DNA of 64,000 nt from Prorocentrum cordatum. Taxonomy: Eukaryota; Sar; Dinophyceae; Prorocentrales; Prorocentraceae. Shown piece by piece: positions 10,392 through 21,094 of this stretch (positions are counted from its first letter, which is position 1; every line of letters begins with the position of its first letter). A program made the translations under genes and the position numbers. Under the pieces are notes generated by a model, which saw only the letters and a program-made list of their open reading frames with translations, made no database searches and was not told the origin of the DNA. The stretch lies in NCBI GenBank assembly GCA_963575745.1, contig CAUYUJ010000714.1:40001-104000 (forward strand). Reading direction: 5' to 3'.

Positions 10392-10991
10392 CACCACCTC
10401 GACTAAGTGCGGGTACGTGTCCGGGGGCACCATCAACGCGCGTCGGCGATTGTGCCCCCCGACACGTACCCGGACCTAGCTGGGGTGACGCCAGGCGGGT
10501 TTTTCAGGGAGCAGCCCCTGGCCACCGCGCCTAGCGTTCGTAGCCCCAGGCGTTTGGGGCGAGCGCGGGATTGCAGCGGCGCCCGCCCAGGACACCCAGG
10601 ACGCATTTTGCACGTCGAGCCCCAAACGCTCGATTGTGCGCCTTCGTGGGCGCGCCTCCGAACGAGCTATTCTAGCTCGAGAGCGACTCTGCCGATTGGA
10701 ACGCGCGTGCCTTCGGTGCTAGCGGATGCCAGGGGAAGACTGTGTCCTGTAATGTTCCATGGGCCATCGCATCTGCACTCGTGCAACCGCCGTCGGCTGC
10801 GGCGTGTCGCCCCCCCCGCCCCTTGCCACCCCAACTGGGTAAGGGTACGGGTATCTTTCGCGCTCGAGCATTCACTCACAGACAGAAAGGGTTCCCGCCT
10901 GATACTTCTCAAGTACTCAGGCCTCAGGAGCCCAAGCGTGACGACAGTTACAAGGGTCCTGAATCCCGATCGAATTTGTAACATGATTTGC
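10392..10991. repeat. 600-bp direct duplication, copy 1
   Basis: Begins CACCACCTCGACTAAGTGCG and ends AACATGATTTGC. It matches 11204-11803 at a constant offset of 812 bp with no indel and only a few substitutions by eye (for example near 10507, 10872 and 10909). Gap-free identity points to a recent duplication. Confidence 0.93.
10410..10472. repeat. 21-bp-stem hairpin, copy 1
   Basis: Inverted repeat: CGGGTACGTGTCCGGGGGCAC (10410-10430, of 21 bp) pairs with 10452-10472 with one mismatch across a 21-nt loop. It is repeated in copy 2 at 11222-11284. Confidence 0.85.
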
Positions 10992-11203
10992 ATCATCATC
11001 ATCATCATCATCATCGTCAGCAGCATCATCATCATCAGCACTAGCACCACCACCAGCGCCGTCAGCATCAGCGTCATCATCATCATCATCATCAGCAGCA
11101 GCAGGAGCAGCATCAGCATCATCATCATCATCGTCATCAGCAGCATCATTACCATCATCATCATCATCATCATCATCATCAGCAGCATCAGCAGCAGCAT
11201 CAG
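10992..11203. repeat. (CAT)n/(CAG)n microsatellite between duplicated copies
   Basis: 212 bp of CAT-rich repeat with CAG interruptions separates the two 600-bp copies. The whole 812-bp period is therefore 600 bp plus this microsatellite. Confidence 0.9.
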
Positions 11204-11803
11204 CACCACCTCGACTAAGTGCGGGTACGTGTCCGGGGGCACCATCAACGCGCGTCGGCGATTGTGCCCCCCGACACGTACCCGGACCTAGCTGGGGTGA
11301 CGCCAGGCGGGTTTTCCAGGGAGCAGCCCCTGGCCACCGCGCCTAGCGTTCGTAGCCCCAGGCGTTTGGGGCGAGCGCGGGATTGCAGCGGCGCCCGCCC
11401 AGGACACCCAGGACGCATTTTGCACGTCGAGCCCCAAACGCTCGATTGTGCGCCTTCGTGGGCGCGCCTCCGAACGAGCTATTCTAGCTCGAGAGCGACT
11501 CTGCCGATTGGAACGCGCGTGCCTTCGGTGCTAGCGGATGCCAGGGGAAGACTGTGTCCTGTAATGTTCCATGGGCCATCGCATCTGCACTCGTGCAACC
11601 GCCGTCGGCTGCGGCGTGTCGCCCCCCCCGCCCCTTGCCACCCCAACTGGGTAAGGGTACGGGTATCTTTCGCGCTCGAGCATCCACTCACAGACAGAAA
11701 GGGTTCCCGCCTGATACTTCCCAAGTACTCAGGCCTCAGGAGCCCAAGCGTGACGACAGTTACAAGGGTCCTGAATCCCGATCGAATTTGTAACATGATT
11801 TGC
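11204..11803. repeat. 600-bp direct duplication, copy 2
   Basis: Second copy at +812 bp, including the hairpin at 11222-11284. Instead of (CAT)n it is followed by GGGCCACATTGGG and the ~140-bp satellite, so one junction of the duplication falls at TTTGC|A versus TTTGC|G. Confidence 0.93.
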
Positions 11804-12480
11804 GGGCCACATTGGGAAGAGGCTCCCCCGGAGATTTCCTCGCAATTCAGTCACAGACTTGGCTCCCGCCTGACACTTCCCCAACATGCAGGCCTCACGA
11901 GCCCAAAAAATAACAACAGTTACAGGGTTCCGATGACCCGCTCGGATTGGTAACGTGATCTGCGGACCCCATGAAGACGGGGTTTGAGCTTGAGACGTCC
12001 TCGCCATTCACTCACAGACAAGGCTCCCTCACGAGCCCAAACGCGACGAGAGTTACAGCGGTCCGATGACCCGTTCGGATTAGTAACTTGAGTTGCGGGC
12101 CTCCCGCTTGAGATTTCCTCGCAATTCACTCACAGACGAGCTCCCGCCTGAGTTGTCCGCCATCCTCAAGCTTGCAGAAGCGAAAAGTGACGACAGGTAC
12201 AGGGTTCCAATGACCCGCTCGGATTAGTGACGTGAGCCGCGGGCCCCTAGGGAAGGGGCTGCCGCTTGAGACGTCCTCGCCAGTCACTGACAGACGAGGT
12301 TCCCGCTCGACACTCCCACCATATTCAGGCCTCAGGAGCCCAAAAGTGACGACAGGTACAGGGTTCCGATGACCCGCTCGGATTAGTAACGTGAGCTGCG
12401 GGCCCCATTGGGGGGGGGGGGTCCCGCCTGAGGTTTCCTCGCCATTCCCTCGCAGACGAAGCTCCCGCGTGAGATGAGTG
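11680..12480. repeat. ~95-150-bp tandem satellite
   Basis: Degenerate units share TCACTCACAGAC, GGCTCCCGCCTGA, AGGAGCCCAAAAGTGACGAC, TACAGGGTTCCGATGACCCG and CTCGGATTAGTAACGTGAG with GCGGGCCCC. Spacing varies with internal deletions. Related single units lie at 9805-9955 and at the 3' ends of both 600-bp copies. Confidence 0.85.
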
Positions 12481-12541
12481 AGTGAGTGGGTGACCGAGTG
12501 AAGATGGTTATGATAATGTTGATGATGATGATGACGATGAC

Positions 12542-12591
<50 letters not shown>

Positions 12592-12860
12592 CGATGGTGA
12601 TGATGATACTGATGATGCGGATGATGACGATGATGAGAGTGTGAGCGAGTGAGTGAGTGAGTGAGTGAGTGAGTGAGTGAGTGAGTGAGTGAGTGAGTGA
12701 GTGGGCGGGTAGGATGTGAGTGAATGGGTGAGTGCGTGAGTGAGTGACGATGATGAGTGTGTGTGTGTGTGAGTGTGTGTGTGTGAGTGGGTGAGTTGCT
12801 GGGTGAGTGAGTGAGTTTGAGTGATGATGTGTGTGAATGATTGAGTGAATGAATGTGCGA
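12480..12860. repeat. (GAT)n, (GTGA)n and (GT)n microsatellites
   Basis: GAT/GAC repeats at about 12505-12640, then (GTGA)n to about 12760 and GTGT runs to about 12800, trailing into degenerate GAGTGA. Confidence 0.92.
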
Positions 12861-12917
12861 TTAGAGAAGAGGATGTGTTCTCTTGTTCCTGCGCGGGGTG
12901 TCTAGAGAACACAAGAA

Positions 12918-12962
12918 CCCCACTTTGGATGTGGGGAACAAGAACCCCACTTTGGATGTGGG
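12918..12962. repeat. Two tandem mini-hairpins
   Basis: CCCCACTTTGGATGTGGGG occurs at 12918-12936 and again 27 bp later. Each copy can form a stem of CCCCAC with GTGGGG around a 7-nt loop. Confidence 0.6.
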
Positions 12963-13079
12963 AAACATCGAATCTTGGGGTAAACCAGTTCTGTGGTAGA
13001 TCCCCCACTCGAGCCCCTGGCCGAATCTCAGGGCCAACTTCAGGAGAGGATTCGCCCAGGGGGGGGGGAAAGTCATCGG

Positions 13080-13515
13080 CCCGGAGGAGCCGCCCGTGCC
13101 TCGCCGAGCGGGACCCGGGTGCCCCAGGGGGACCCCCGCGGGAGCGTGGGGGACCCCCTCGTGGGCCTACCTCTCGCCGATCTGTCGGCGGCGAGGTATC
13201 GCCGAGTCCGGGCCATTGCTTCCCCATCTGAGTCGGTCCCTCCTCCTCCGCCTCCTCCTCCCCCTACTCCTCCTCCTCCTCCTCCTCCTCCTCCTCCTCC
13301 TCCTCCTCCTCCTCCTCCTCCTCCGCCTCCTGCTCCCCCTCCTCCTCCTCCTCCTCCTCCTCCTCCTCCTCCTCCTCCTCCTCCTCGTCCTCCTCCTCCT
13401 CCTCCTCCTCCTCCTCCTTTCGGCTCCCCGCGCAATCTCGAAGGCCTACCTCTCGCCGATCTGTCGGCGAGCTATCGCCGAGTCCGGGTCATGGCTTCCC
13501 CGCCTGAGTCAGTCT
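13080..13515. repeat. (CTC)n tract flanked by a duplicated palindromic segment
   Basis: CCTACCTCTCGCCGATCTGT followed by CGGCG and ATCGCCGAGTCCGGG occurs on both sides of a polypyrimidine run (13225-13420): at about 13167-13240 and 13443-13510. The right copy has the exact 18-mer TCGCCGATCTGTCGGCGA (13453-13470), also found at 24957-24974. It looks like a repeat split or duplicated around the microsatellite. Confidence 0.75.
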
Positions 13516-13524
13516 CCCTCCTTT

Positions 13525-13672
13525 TCGACGGTCCTCAGGACGTGTGTTAGCCCAGTGTGTGCTTGCCCCCTGCAGCCCCACCAGTGGATCATTGCGTCGC
13601 CTGCGTCCTAAATTGAACGGTCTCGATGGACAAGTACACGTTGGCGCTAACACACGTTCTGAGGATCGTCGA
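13525..13672. repeat. Foldback element with 26-bp arms
   Basis: Arms at 13525-13550 and 13647-13672 (TCGACGGTCCTCAGGACGTG... and its reverse complement) differ at two positions. Pairing may extend a little further inwards, towards CAGTGTGTGCTTG. The interior shows no coding signal. Confidence 0.7.
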
Positions 13673-14840
13673 CCTCGGGGCTCCCCTCGCAATTTCGAAG
13701 GCGCTGACATAAAGACTGCTCTGGGCTTCAGGAGGGGCTCGTGCTTTGGGCCGCTCCCCAGATGATTCATGTCGTGGAACTTGTTTGTGGCCTGTGCCCG
13801 CCGCGGCCAGAGAAGCTCTTCGTTCCTTGCAGCCGGACCGAGGTGTAGGATCGAGGTCGGCTCGGGGAGGGTAACCTAGTGTTCTTGGTGTTTGTTGGAT
13901 GTTCTTACGCACCCTGGGGAGGGTACCTGTGGATGTTCTGTGCGTTTTGGCCGGCGGAGGGTCTCATGTTCTTATAGGATATTAGTTTGACCTAAGACCG
14001 GCTCTATAATGCGTGCGGTATGGCCGCACGATGACTGTACACTTTCGGAGGCCCGCGCGGATCTCTTGGATCGGCGTTTGGCCCCTCTAACGGCTCCTCC
14101 GTCTTCGCCCCCAGCGCGGTCCGCGCCGTTCCAAGACACCCGCGCGTAACTCCGAAAGTTCGTGCTTACAGTCGGACCTATGCCAGAATGACATCCTTCA
14201 ATCAAGAGCATGAGACCATCCGCCGGCCAGAACACAGAACGTCCAAGAAGACTCTCCCATGGATGCACAAAAACATGCAACAATCATGAAAAACATCAGG
14301 GTGCCATCCTCCCCGAACCGACCTCGATCTTATACCTGGTCCTCCTGTGTTCACCACCCACCAAGCCAGTCCAACCAACCCGAAGGCCCCAATCTGCCAT
14401 CCATTCCCAGGGGGCTGGGCGTCGGAGAACATCGACTAAGCTCATGTGGAACTCGTGTTCCCCCCAAAAAACCGCAGTCTGGGTCTTCGGGTCAGGTGGG
14501 GGTGGTCTGGCAGGTAGCCACTTGCGCAGCTCTTCCTTCTTTTGCCGTCCCCCGCTCTTTCCGCCCCCGCTCGCGCGTCCTCCGTCCCTCTCGTCGCTGG
14601 CTCCTCCCTCCCCTCTCCTCTATTCTCCTCGGCCTCTCGTCCCCGCTCGTCGCGCGCTCCTCCCTGACATCGTGCGCCCACCCTCCCTCCCAGCGGTCCC
14701 TGACCGTCTTTGCCTGCCCATCGGCTGCCGCAGGCGGGCCCGCCTGCCTGCACGCAGCCCGCCGCCCTCACCCGAATCTGGGGCCCGTTTCTGACCGCCT
14801 GGGGCGCGCTCGCGCTCGAGCCTCGCCCAGGGCCGCCGCC
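13673..14840. other. Unassigned, about 1.2 kb
   Basis: Ordinary-complexity DNA. A 29-bp direct match (GGCTCCCCTCGCAATTTCGA at 13679 versus 13422) links it to the preceding repeat. Short minus-strand frames at 13972-14432 have no family match I recognise. Pyrimidine richness rises from 14530 on. Confidence 0.4.
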
Positions 14841-15545
14841 GCCGCGTCCTCCTCCTCCTCCTCCTCCTCCTCCTCCTCCTCAGCCTCCTCCTCCTCCTCC
14901 TCCTCCTCCTCCTCCTCCTCCTTCTCCTCCTTCTCCTCCTCCTCCTCCTCCTCCTCCTCCTCCTCCGCCCAGGGCCTCCGCCCCCCCGTCGAAGGCACCG
15001 CCGCCCGCCGCCCCTGCCAAGGCGCCGCCGCCCGCCGCCCCCGGCGGAGGGGCCGACGCCGCCGGGGAGGGCGGCGCCCGAGGCGGGGCCCTCGGCAGCT
15101 CGGCCGGGGGCCGCGGGGGGCGCCAGGCTGCTCAGGGGGAGGAGGAGGAGGAGGAGGAGGAGGAGGAGGAGGAGGAGGAGGAGAGGAGGAGGAGGGAGGA
15201 GGAGGAGGAGGAGGAGGAGGAGGGAGGGGAGAGGAGGAGGAGGAGGAGGAGAGGGGGGGGGAGGGGGGAGGAGGAGGAGGAGGAGAGAGGAGGAGGAGGA
15301 GGAGGAGGAGGAGGAGGAGGAGGAGGAGGAGGGAGGAGGAGGCGGAGGAGGAGGAGGGAGGAGGGGAGGAGGGAGGAGGAGGAGGAGGAGGAGGAGGAGG
15401 AGGAGGAGGAGGAGGAGGAGGAGGAAGGAGGAGGAGGAGGAGGAGGAGGAGGAGGAGGAGGAGGAGGAGGAGGAGGAGGAGGAGGAGGAGGAGGAGGAGG
15501 AGGAGGAGGAGGAGGAGGAGGAGGAGGAGGAGGAGGAGAGGGGGG
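14841..15545. repeat. (CTC)n tract, GC-rich island, (GGA)n tract
   Basis: (CTC)n at 14848-14966 and (GGA)n at 15137-15545 lie in opposite sense and could pair as a large hairpin. The ~170-bp island between them (14967-15136) encodes, on the + strand, an Ala/Pro/Gly-rich stretch bounded by CCCAG on the left and CTCAG on the right. It might be a low-complexity exon, but nothing proves it. Confidence 0.85.
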
Positions 15546-15575
15546 AGGGGAAGCGACCGAGGCGTTCAGACTCAG

Positions 15576-15726
15576 GAGGATAAAAAACACGCAGACACAA
15601 TTCATCGTCGATTCCCTCGGAAAATATGGGGAAAGATGGGCAGTGTGGGGGGAAGACAGAAGCCCCCAACATATGTGAAGGTATGGGGGATCCTTTCATT
15701 TGTGTGTATTTATTAGTGTGTCCCAG
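15576..15726. repeat. Intron-like/MITE-like 150-bp repeat, copy 1
   Basis: Bounded on the left by CTCAG|GAGGA and on the right by TGTGTCCCAG|GGCCCC. Shared internal motifs are ACACAATTCATCGTCGATTC, AAAATATGGGG, GGGGGGAAGACAGAA and TTTGTGTGTATTTATT. The ACACACA-rich left end and TGTGTGT-rich right end form a loose inverted repeat. Confidence 0.75.
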
Positions 15727-15910
15727 GGCCCCGTCACAGACAGCCGTCGAGGCGGGAAGACGGCCTCCTGGGGTCTGGGACGGCCCAAGAGGCGTTCCCT
15801 CGGGCCTTGGAGCACAAATAGCGAAAACTCATGCCGCCATTCATCGGTCAACGCCTCCCCCCAATGTTCAAAGCTGGGGGAGGGGAAGCGACCGAGGCGG
15901 TCAGACTCAG

Positions 15911-16063
15911 GAGGAGAAAAAACACGCAGTCACAATTCATCGTCGATTCCCCCGGAAAATATGGGGAAAGATGGGCAGTGTGGGGGGGGAAGACAGAAAC
16001 CCCCAACATATGGGAAAGTATGGGGGATCCTTTCATTTGTGTGTATTTATTTGTGTGTCCCAG
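15911..16063. repeat. Intron-like/MITE-like 150-bp repeat, copy 2
   Basis: Same boundaries (GACTCAG|GAGGAG and GTGTCCCAG|GGCCCC). It lies in the second 335-bp unit, so it was copied with that unit and is not an independent insertion relative to copy 1. Confidence 0.75.
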
Positions 16064-16216
16064 GGCCCCGTCACAGACAGCCGTCGAGGCGGGAAGACGG
16101 CCTCCTGGGGTCTGGGACGGCCCAAGAGGCGTTCCCTCGGGCCTTGGAGCACAAATAGCGAAAACTCATGCCACATTCATCGGTCAACGCCTCCCCCTCC
16201 CCCCAGCGTTCAAAGC

Positions 16217-16852
16217 TGGCGGTGGGCCTGATCAGTTGCACTTCGACCGCAGTCTCCTCCGCGCGTGCCAACTTTGAATTTGGGGGAAGGGGGGAGTGTC
16301 CATTAACTATATGTTTCCCTCTACCGTTTCAAGCTGCCCGAGAAGGCCCAAGAAGAAGGCTACAAGAGGACCCCGAAGAGGACCCCGAGAGGCCAACACA
16401 CGAGATCTTCCCCATGTTTCTGAAGGATTCTGGCATTCGCGCTGTTGCAGGGTTCCAAGTCGCAACGACGACATGAGGCCCTCGCCGCCACGGCTGGATT
16501 CGCAGTGACGTGCTGGTCAAGACTCACCCCGGGCGAGGTCCGTGGAGCAGCGGTATAAGTACCTCTTGGTTTCGGCAGGACGCTGACATGGGGCTCCGCC
16601 GACCTGCGGCGCTGCAGAGATGGGGCCCTGGGGACGGTTCGTGGCGTGTCGCCGTGGCCGCGGCGCCGGCGTAGGCGTTCAAGGTTGAACGCCGGCAGTG
16701 GCACGGATTCGGCCAATATGGAACGGTCAGGCGATCGAGAAAAAAGCCCGCGATCATTCAAGGTTGAGAGGTCCACGCGGTGTCAGAAACCAAAGCGCCA
16801 GAGTCACTACATGGTTCGCTGTGTGTGATGATTATGTTTCAATGGGCTTCGT
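16217..16852. other. Unassigned with a palindromic repeat motif
   Basis: Contains an 18-bp perfect palindrome with a 2-nt centre, GCGTTCAAGGTTGAACGC (16675-16692), and a related CATTCAAGGTTGAGAG at 16756. This ~130-bp segment (16650-16800) resembles 34215-34400 (same order of motifs: TTCAAGGTTGAA, GGAACG-TC-GG-C, ATTCAAGG-TGA, AAACC). No gene recognised. Confidence 0.5.
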
Positions 16853-17220
16853 TCCCAACCATCCTGTGGTGTTGGGTCCTCGCTTTGAAGAGAGGGTCCC
16901 CGTGTCCCTCCTCCCTCCTTCCTCGCCCTTCCCCCTCCTCTTTCCTCCCTGCGTTTCGTGGCCCCGTAGGGAGCTCCACCGAAGCCCCCAGTGGGACCGT
17001 CTGCGTGCGTCCCGGCAGCCCAATTTGGCAAATTCTCATATCCAGTACAGCGTTTCGTGGCCCCACAGGGAGCTCCACCGAAGTCCCCAGGGGGATCGCC
17101 CGCATGCGTCCCAAATAAGTTTTCGGCATGGTCACCCACCCAGAAGAGCGTTTCGTGGCCCATAGGGAGCTCCATGGAAGCCCCCATGGGGATCGTCCGC
17201 ATGCGTCCCGGAAACAAAAT
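16853..17220. repeat. Satellite-bearing unit, locus 1 (truncated)
   Basis: Left flank TTCCCAACCATCCTGTGGTG then TTGGGTCCTCGCTTTGAAGA and a pyrimidine stretch, followed by three satellite monomers with the core GTGGCCCCATAGGGAGCTCC. The right-end motif is missing; the array stops at CGGAAACAAAATTCTTTACG. Confidence 0.85.
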
Positions 17221-17430
17221 TCTTTACGCTTCGCGTATCCCCACCAGCCCATCTCACAGCAGCAACTCTTGCGAAGCATGCCGACAGTCGTGCTTTTCAG
17301 GCGTGTGTCCGCTTGGCCCCGCATATCTCCCCTGTCCCTCCTTCCTCCCGCCTCCTTGCACATCCTCCTTGTGGGGAGAGCGGGAGAAAAACGAGGCGGA
17401 GGAGGAGGCAGAGAAAGCGCTCCTCATAAT
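17221..17430. other. Unassigned spacer
   Basis: Contains GCTTCGCGTATCCCCACCAG, also found near 27060-27095, so it is itself a repeat junction. The rest is not recognised. Confidence 0.4.
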
Positions 17431-18415
17431 TTGAGTCGTTTAGGGTTTCTCGTCCTGGTGTGAGTCGTTCGGGCCCTTCTTCCTGGTGTGAGTCGTTCGG
17501 GCTCTTCGTGGTGTGAGTCGTTCGGGCTCGTCGTCCTGGTGTGAGTCGTTCGGGCTTCTCGTGGTGTGAGTTGTTCGGGCCCCTCATCCTGGTGTGAGTC
17601 GTTCGGGCCCCTCCTCCTGGTGTGACTCGTTCGGGCTCCTCGTGGTGTGAGTCGTTCGGGGCCCGCGTCGTGGTGTGAGTCGTTCGGGCTCCTCGTGGTG
17701 TGAGTCGTTCGGGCGCCTCGTCCTGGTGTGAGTCGTTCGGGCCCCTCCTTGTGGTGTGAGTCGTTCGGGCCCCTCGTCCTGGTCCTGTGAGTCGTTCGGG
17801 CTCCTCGTGGGGCCTCTTGGGGGCCTCTTGGAGCCTCTTGGGGGCCTCTTGGGGGCCTCTTGGGGGGCTCTTGGGGCCTCTTTGGGGGGGGCCTCCTGGG
17901 GCCTCTTGGGGGGCCTCTTGGGGCCTCTTGGGGGCCTCTTGGGGGCCTCTTGGAGGCCTCTTGGGAGCCTCCTGGGGGCCTCTTGGGGCCATCTTGGGGC
18001 CTCTTGCGACCTCCTCAGAAGCGCCAATGAGAGCTGCCCCCTGAGAAGAACAAAATGAGCCCAAAACCTTCGTAAAAGCAATGATTTTGCTATGAAGGAA
18101 GATGAGCGCGGCCCCCTCAGAACGCCAAAATGGGGCCGAAACCGTCGTAAAATCAATGTTTTTGGCTTGAAAGAAGAGCAGAGGGGCCAAACTGGGCCCC
18201 CCCGTCGGGGCCAGAATCCTCGTGAGGGTCGTCGTTTTTTAGCCCTCCAAGGAGTCAAAAAAGACCCCCCTGACGACGCTCGGCCCGCCCTCTCCAGGCC
18301 CAGGGGGAGGGGGTAGGGGGAGGGGTAAACCCCTCCCCGAAGGGGAAGAAGGGGGGTTGAGAACAGAGAGAGAGAGCTCGCTAAACCACTCACGCCCAAA
18401 GGGCTGGTGGGATTT
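17430..18415. repeat. Composite GAGTCGTTCGGGC and CTCTTGGGG arrays with conserved tail
   Basis: 17430-17810: tandem 22-32-bp units of GGTGTGAGTCGTTCGGGC with variable CTCCTCGT. 17805-18005: 10-19-bp units of GGGGGCCTCTTGG. 18005-18415: non-repeated part resembling 27720-27980, with ATCCTCGTGAGG, a CCCCTCCCCGA run and the shared CAAAGGGCTGGTGGGATT (18397-18414 and 27960-27977). Confidence 0.85.
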
Positions 18416-18590
18416 GGAACACCCCTCATACGTTTCGCGACCCCATAGGGAACTGTACCGAAGCCACGGATGGGACCGCCCGCATGCGTCCCACACACCT
18501 AGTGCAGCGCTTCGTGGCCCCATAGGGAGCTTCACCGAAGAATATATTCACAATTGCGGTACGCACAACTGCGCATGGTTGGGTTCATTT
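18416..18590. repeat. Satellite-bearing unit, short right half
   Basis: Two satellite monomers, then the right-end motif TTCACAATTGCGGTACGCAC followed by AACTGCGCATGGTTGGG. It directly abuts the left flank of the next unit, so two units sit head to tail. Confidence 0.8.
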
Positions 18591-18596
18591 TTTGTT

Positions 18597-20095
18597 TTTC
18601 CCAAACATCCTGTGGTCTGTGGTGTTAGGTCCTCGGTTTGAAAAGACATTCCGCGCGTTCCTCCCTCCCTCCTTCCTTCCTCCCCTTCCTTTCCTTCCTC
18701 CCTCCTCCCTGCGCTTCACCCACCCAGCGCCATAGAGAGCTCCACCGAAGCCCCCAGCGTTTCCATCCACATGCGCCCTGGAAGCCAAGTTTGAATCCCA
18801 CCCACCCAGTACAGCGCTTAGTGGCCCCATAGGGAGCTCCACCGACGCCCCCAGTGGGACCGTCCGCATGCGCCCCGAAAGCCCAATTTGGCATTTTCAC
18901 CACCCCAGTAAAGCGTTTCGTGGCCCCATAGGGAGCTCCACCGAAGCCCCCAGTGGGACCATCTTCACCCAGCCAGTACAGCGCTTCGTGGCCCCATAGA
19001 GAGCTCCACCGAAGGCCACAGTGGGACCGTCCGCATGCGCCCGGGAAACCAAATTTGACAATTTCACCCACCCACTCCGGTGCTTCGTGGCCCCATGGGG
19101 AGCTCCACCGAAACCCCCCATGCAGGGGGACCGTCCGCATGCGTCCCGGAAGCCCAATCTGGCATTTTTCCCGTCCCGCAATGCGTCCCGGAAGTCCACT
19201 CACCCAGTACAGCGTTTCGCGGCCCCACAGGGAGCTCCACCGAAGTCCCCAGTGGAACTGCCTGCATGCGTCCCGAAAAGTCAACTTGGCATCTTCATCC
19301 ACCCAGCAGAGCGCTTCGTGGCCCCATAGGGAGCTCCACCGAAACCCCCAGTGGGACCGTCTGCATGCGTTCCGCAATTTGGCATCTTCACCCACCCAGT
19401 ACTGGCGTCTCGTGGCCCCATACGGAGCTAGCTCCACCGAAGCCCCAAGGGGGGGGATCGTTCGCACGCGTCCCAGAAGCCCAATTTGGCACTTTCACCC
19501 ACCCATTACAGCGTTTCGTGACCCCATTGGGAGCCCCACCGAAGCCCCCAGTGGGACCGCCCGCATGCGCCCCACACATTCAATTTGGCATCTTCAACCA
19601 CCCACCAAGGCTCCACTGCTACCATCCGCATGCGTCCCGAAAATCCAATTTGACAGTTTCACCCACCCAGTACAGCGCTTCGTGGCCCCATAGGGAACTC
19701 CACTGAAGCCCCCAGTGGGACCGCCCGCATGCGTCCCGGAAGCGCAATGTGGCATCTTCACCCACCCAGTACTGCGCTTCGTGGCCCCATAGTGGGCTTC
19801 ACCGAAGCCCCAGTGGGACCGCCCGCATGCGCCCCACACACCCAATTTGGCACGTTCACCCTGCGAGTACAGCGTTTCGTGGCCCCACAGGGAGCTCCAC
19901 CGAAGCCCCCAGTGGGACCGCCCACATGCGTCCCACACACCCAATTTGGCATCTTCACTCACCCAATACAGTGTCTCGTGGCCCCATAGGGAGCTCCATC
20001 GACGGTTCCAGTGCTACGTGCCCTCACAGGGAGTTTCACCGAAGAAAGATTCACAATTGGGGTACGCACAACTGCATATTTTTGAGTCCTTCGCC
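18597..20095. repeat. Satellite-bearing unit, locus 2
   Basis: Left flank TTTTTCCCAAACATCCTGTG at 18597, pyrimidine stretch, about 14 diverged satellite monomers of about 85-115 bp (core GTGGCCCCATAGGGAGCTCC then ACCGAAGCCCCCAGTGGGAC, CGCATGCG and a variable spacer CACCCACCCAGTACAGCG), then the right end TTCACAATTGGGGTACGCAC (20048 on). Confidence 0.88.
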
Positions 20096-20299
20096 ATGAT
20101 CATTCATTGTTGTTTTTGTCTTTCGCCTGGGTCGCCGAAACTTGTTGGGCCGCCGCACAGGTATTCCTGTTGTGTCTGTTTCACGACAAGACAAGGATCC
20201 TTGTGTGGCGGCGTTACAGAATGAATGCTTAACCTTTACACGTCTTCTATTGTGGTCCCCGCCTCCTTTTCACTCGCCGGTGAATAGGACTGGTCCTCA

Positions 20300-20300
<1 letters not shown>
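20096..20300. other. Unassigned spacer
   Basis: Contains ATCCTTGTGTGGCGGCGTTA, resembling ATTCCTTGTGTGGCGGTTTT near 21064, so it belongs to the wider satellite-unit flank. No gene. Confidence 0.4.
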
Positions 20301-20935
<635 letters not shown>

Positions 20936-21094
20936 CCCCATCCTTCAATAAGGCCGCCGGAAAAATGAGTTACACCCCATTCGGGGGGGGGGGTCCAGAG
21001 ACCCTTCGCGATTCTGTGGCGGCCTCGCAACAGGTGTCTTACTGCAGCGAGGTTTTAAACATGATTCCTTGTGTGGCGGTTTTACAACAGGATG
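20936..21094. other. Unassigned spacer
   Basis: Mixed sequence leading into the next satellite unit. Contains TTCCTTGTGTGGCGGTTTTA, shared with other unit flanks. Confidence 0.4.

Larger units (their letters stand above)
15546..16216. repeat. 335-bp tandem duplication
   Basis: AAGCGACCGAGGCG begins copies at 15551 and 15886, giving a period of 335 bp. Both copies hold one intron-like 150-bp repeat followed by CCGTCACAGACAGCCGTCGA, GCACAAATAGCGAAAACTCA and CATTCATCGGTCAACGCC. Differences are few and include a GCC deletion and a short CCCCCT insertion in copy 2. Confidence 0.92.

Noticed and set aside
14841-15545. Ser-, Pro-, Leu-, Glu-, Gly- and Arg-rich ORFs of 150-480 codons
   Set aside because: Translations of (CTC)n/(GGA)n. 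The same reason applies to those at 4.5-5.5, 13.2, 41, 54, 55.4, 57 and 63 kb.
18124-18133. GCCAAAATGG as a reverse spliced-leader relic
   Set aside because: Only ten bases match and the neighbouring bases do not continue the leader.
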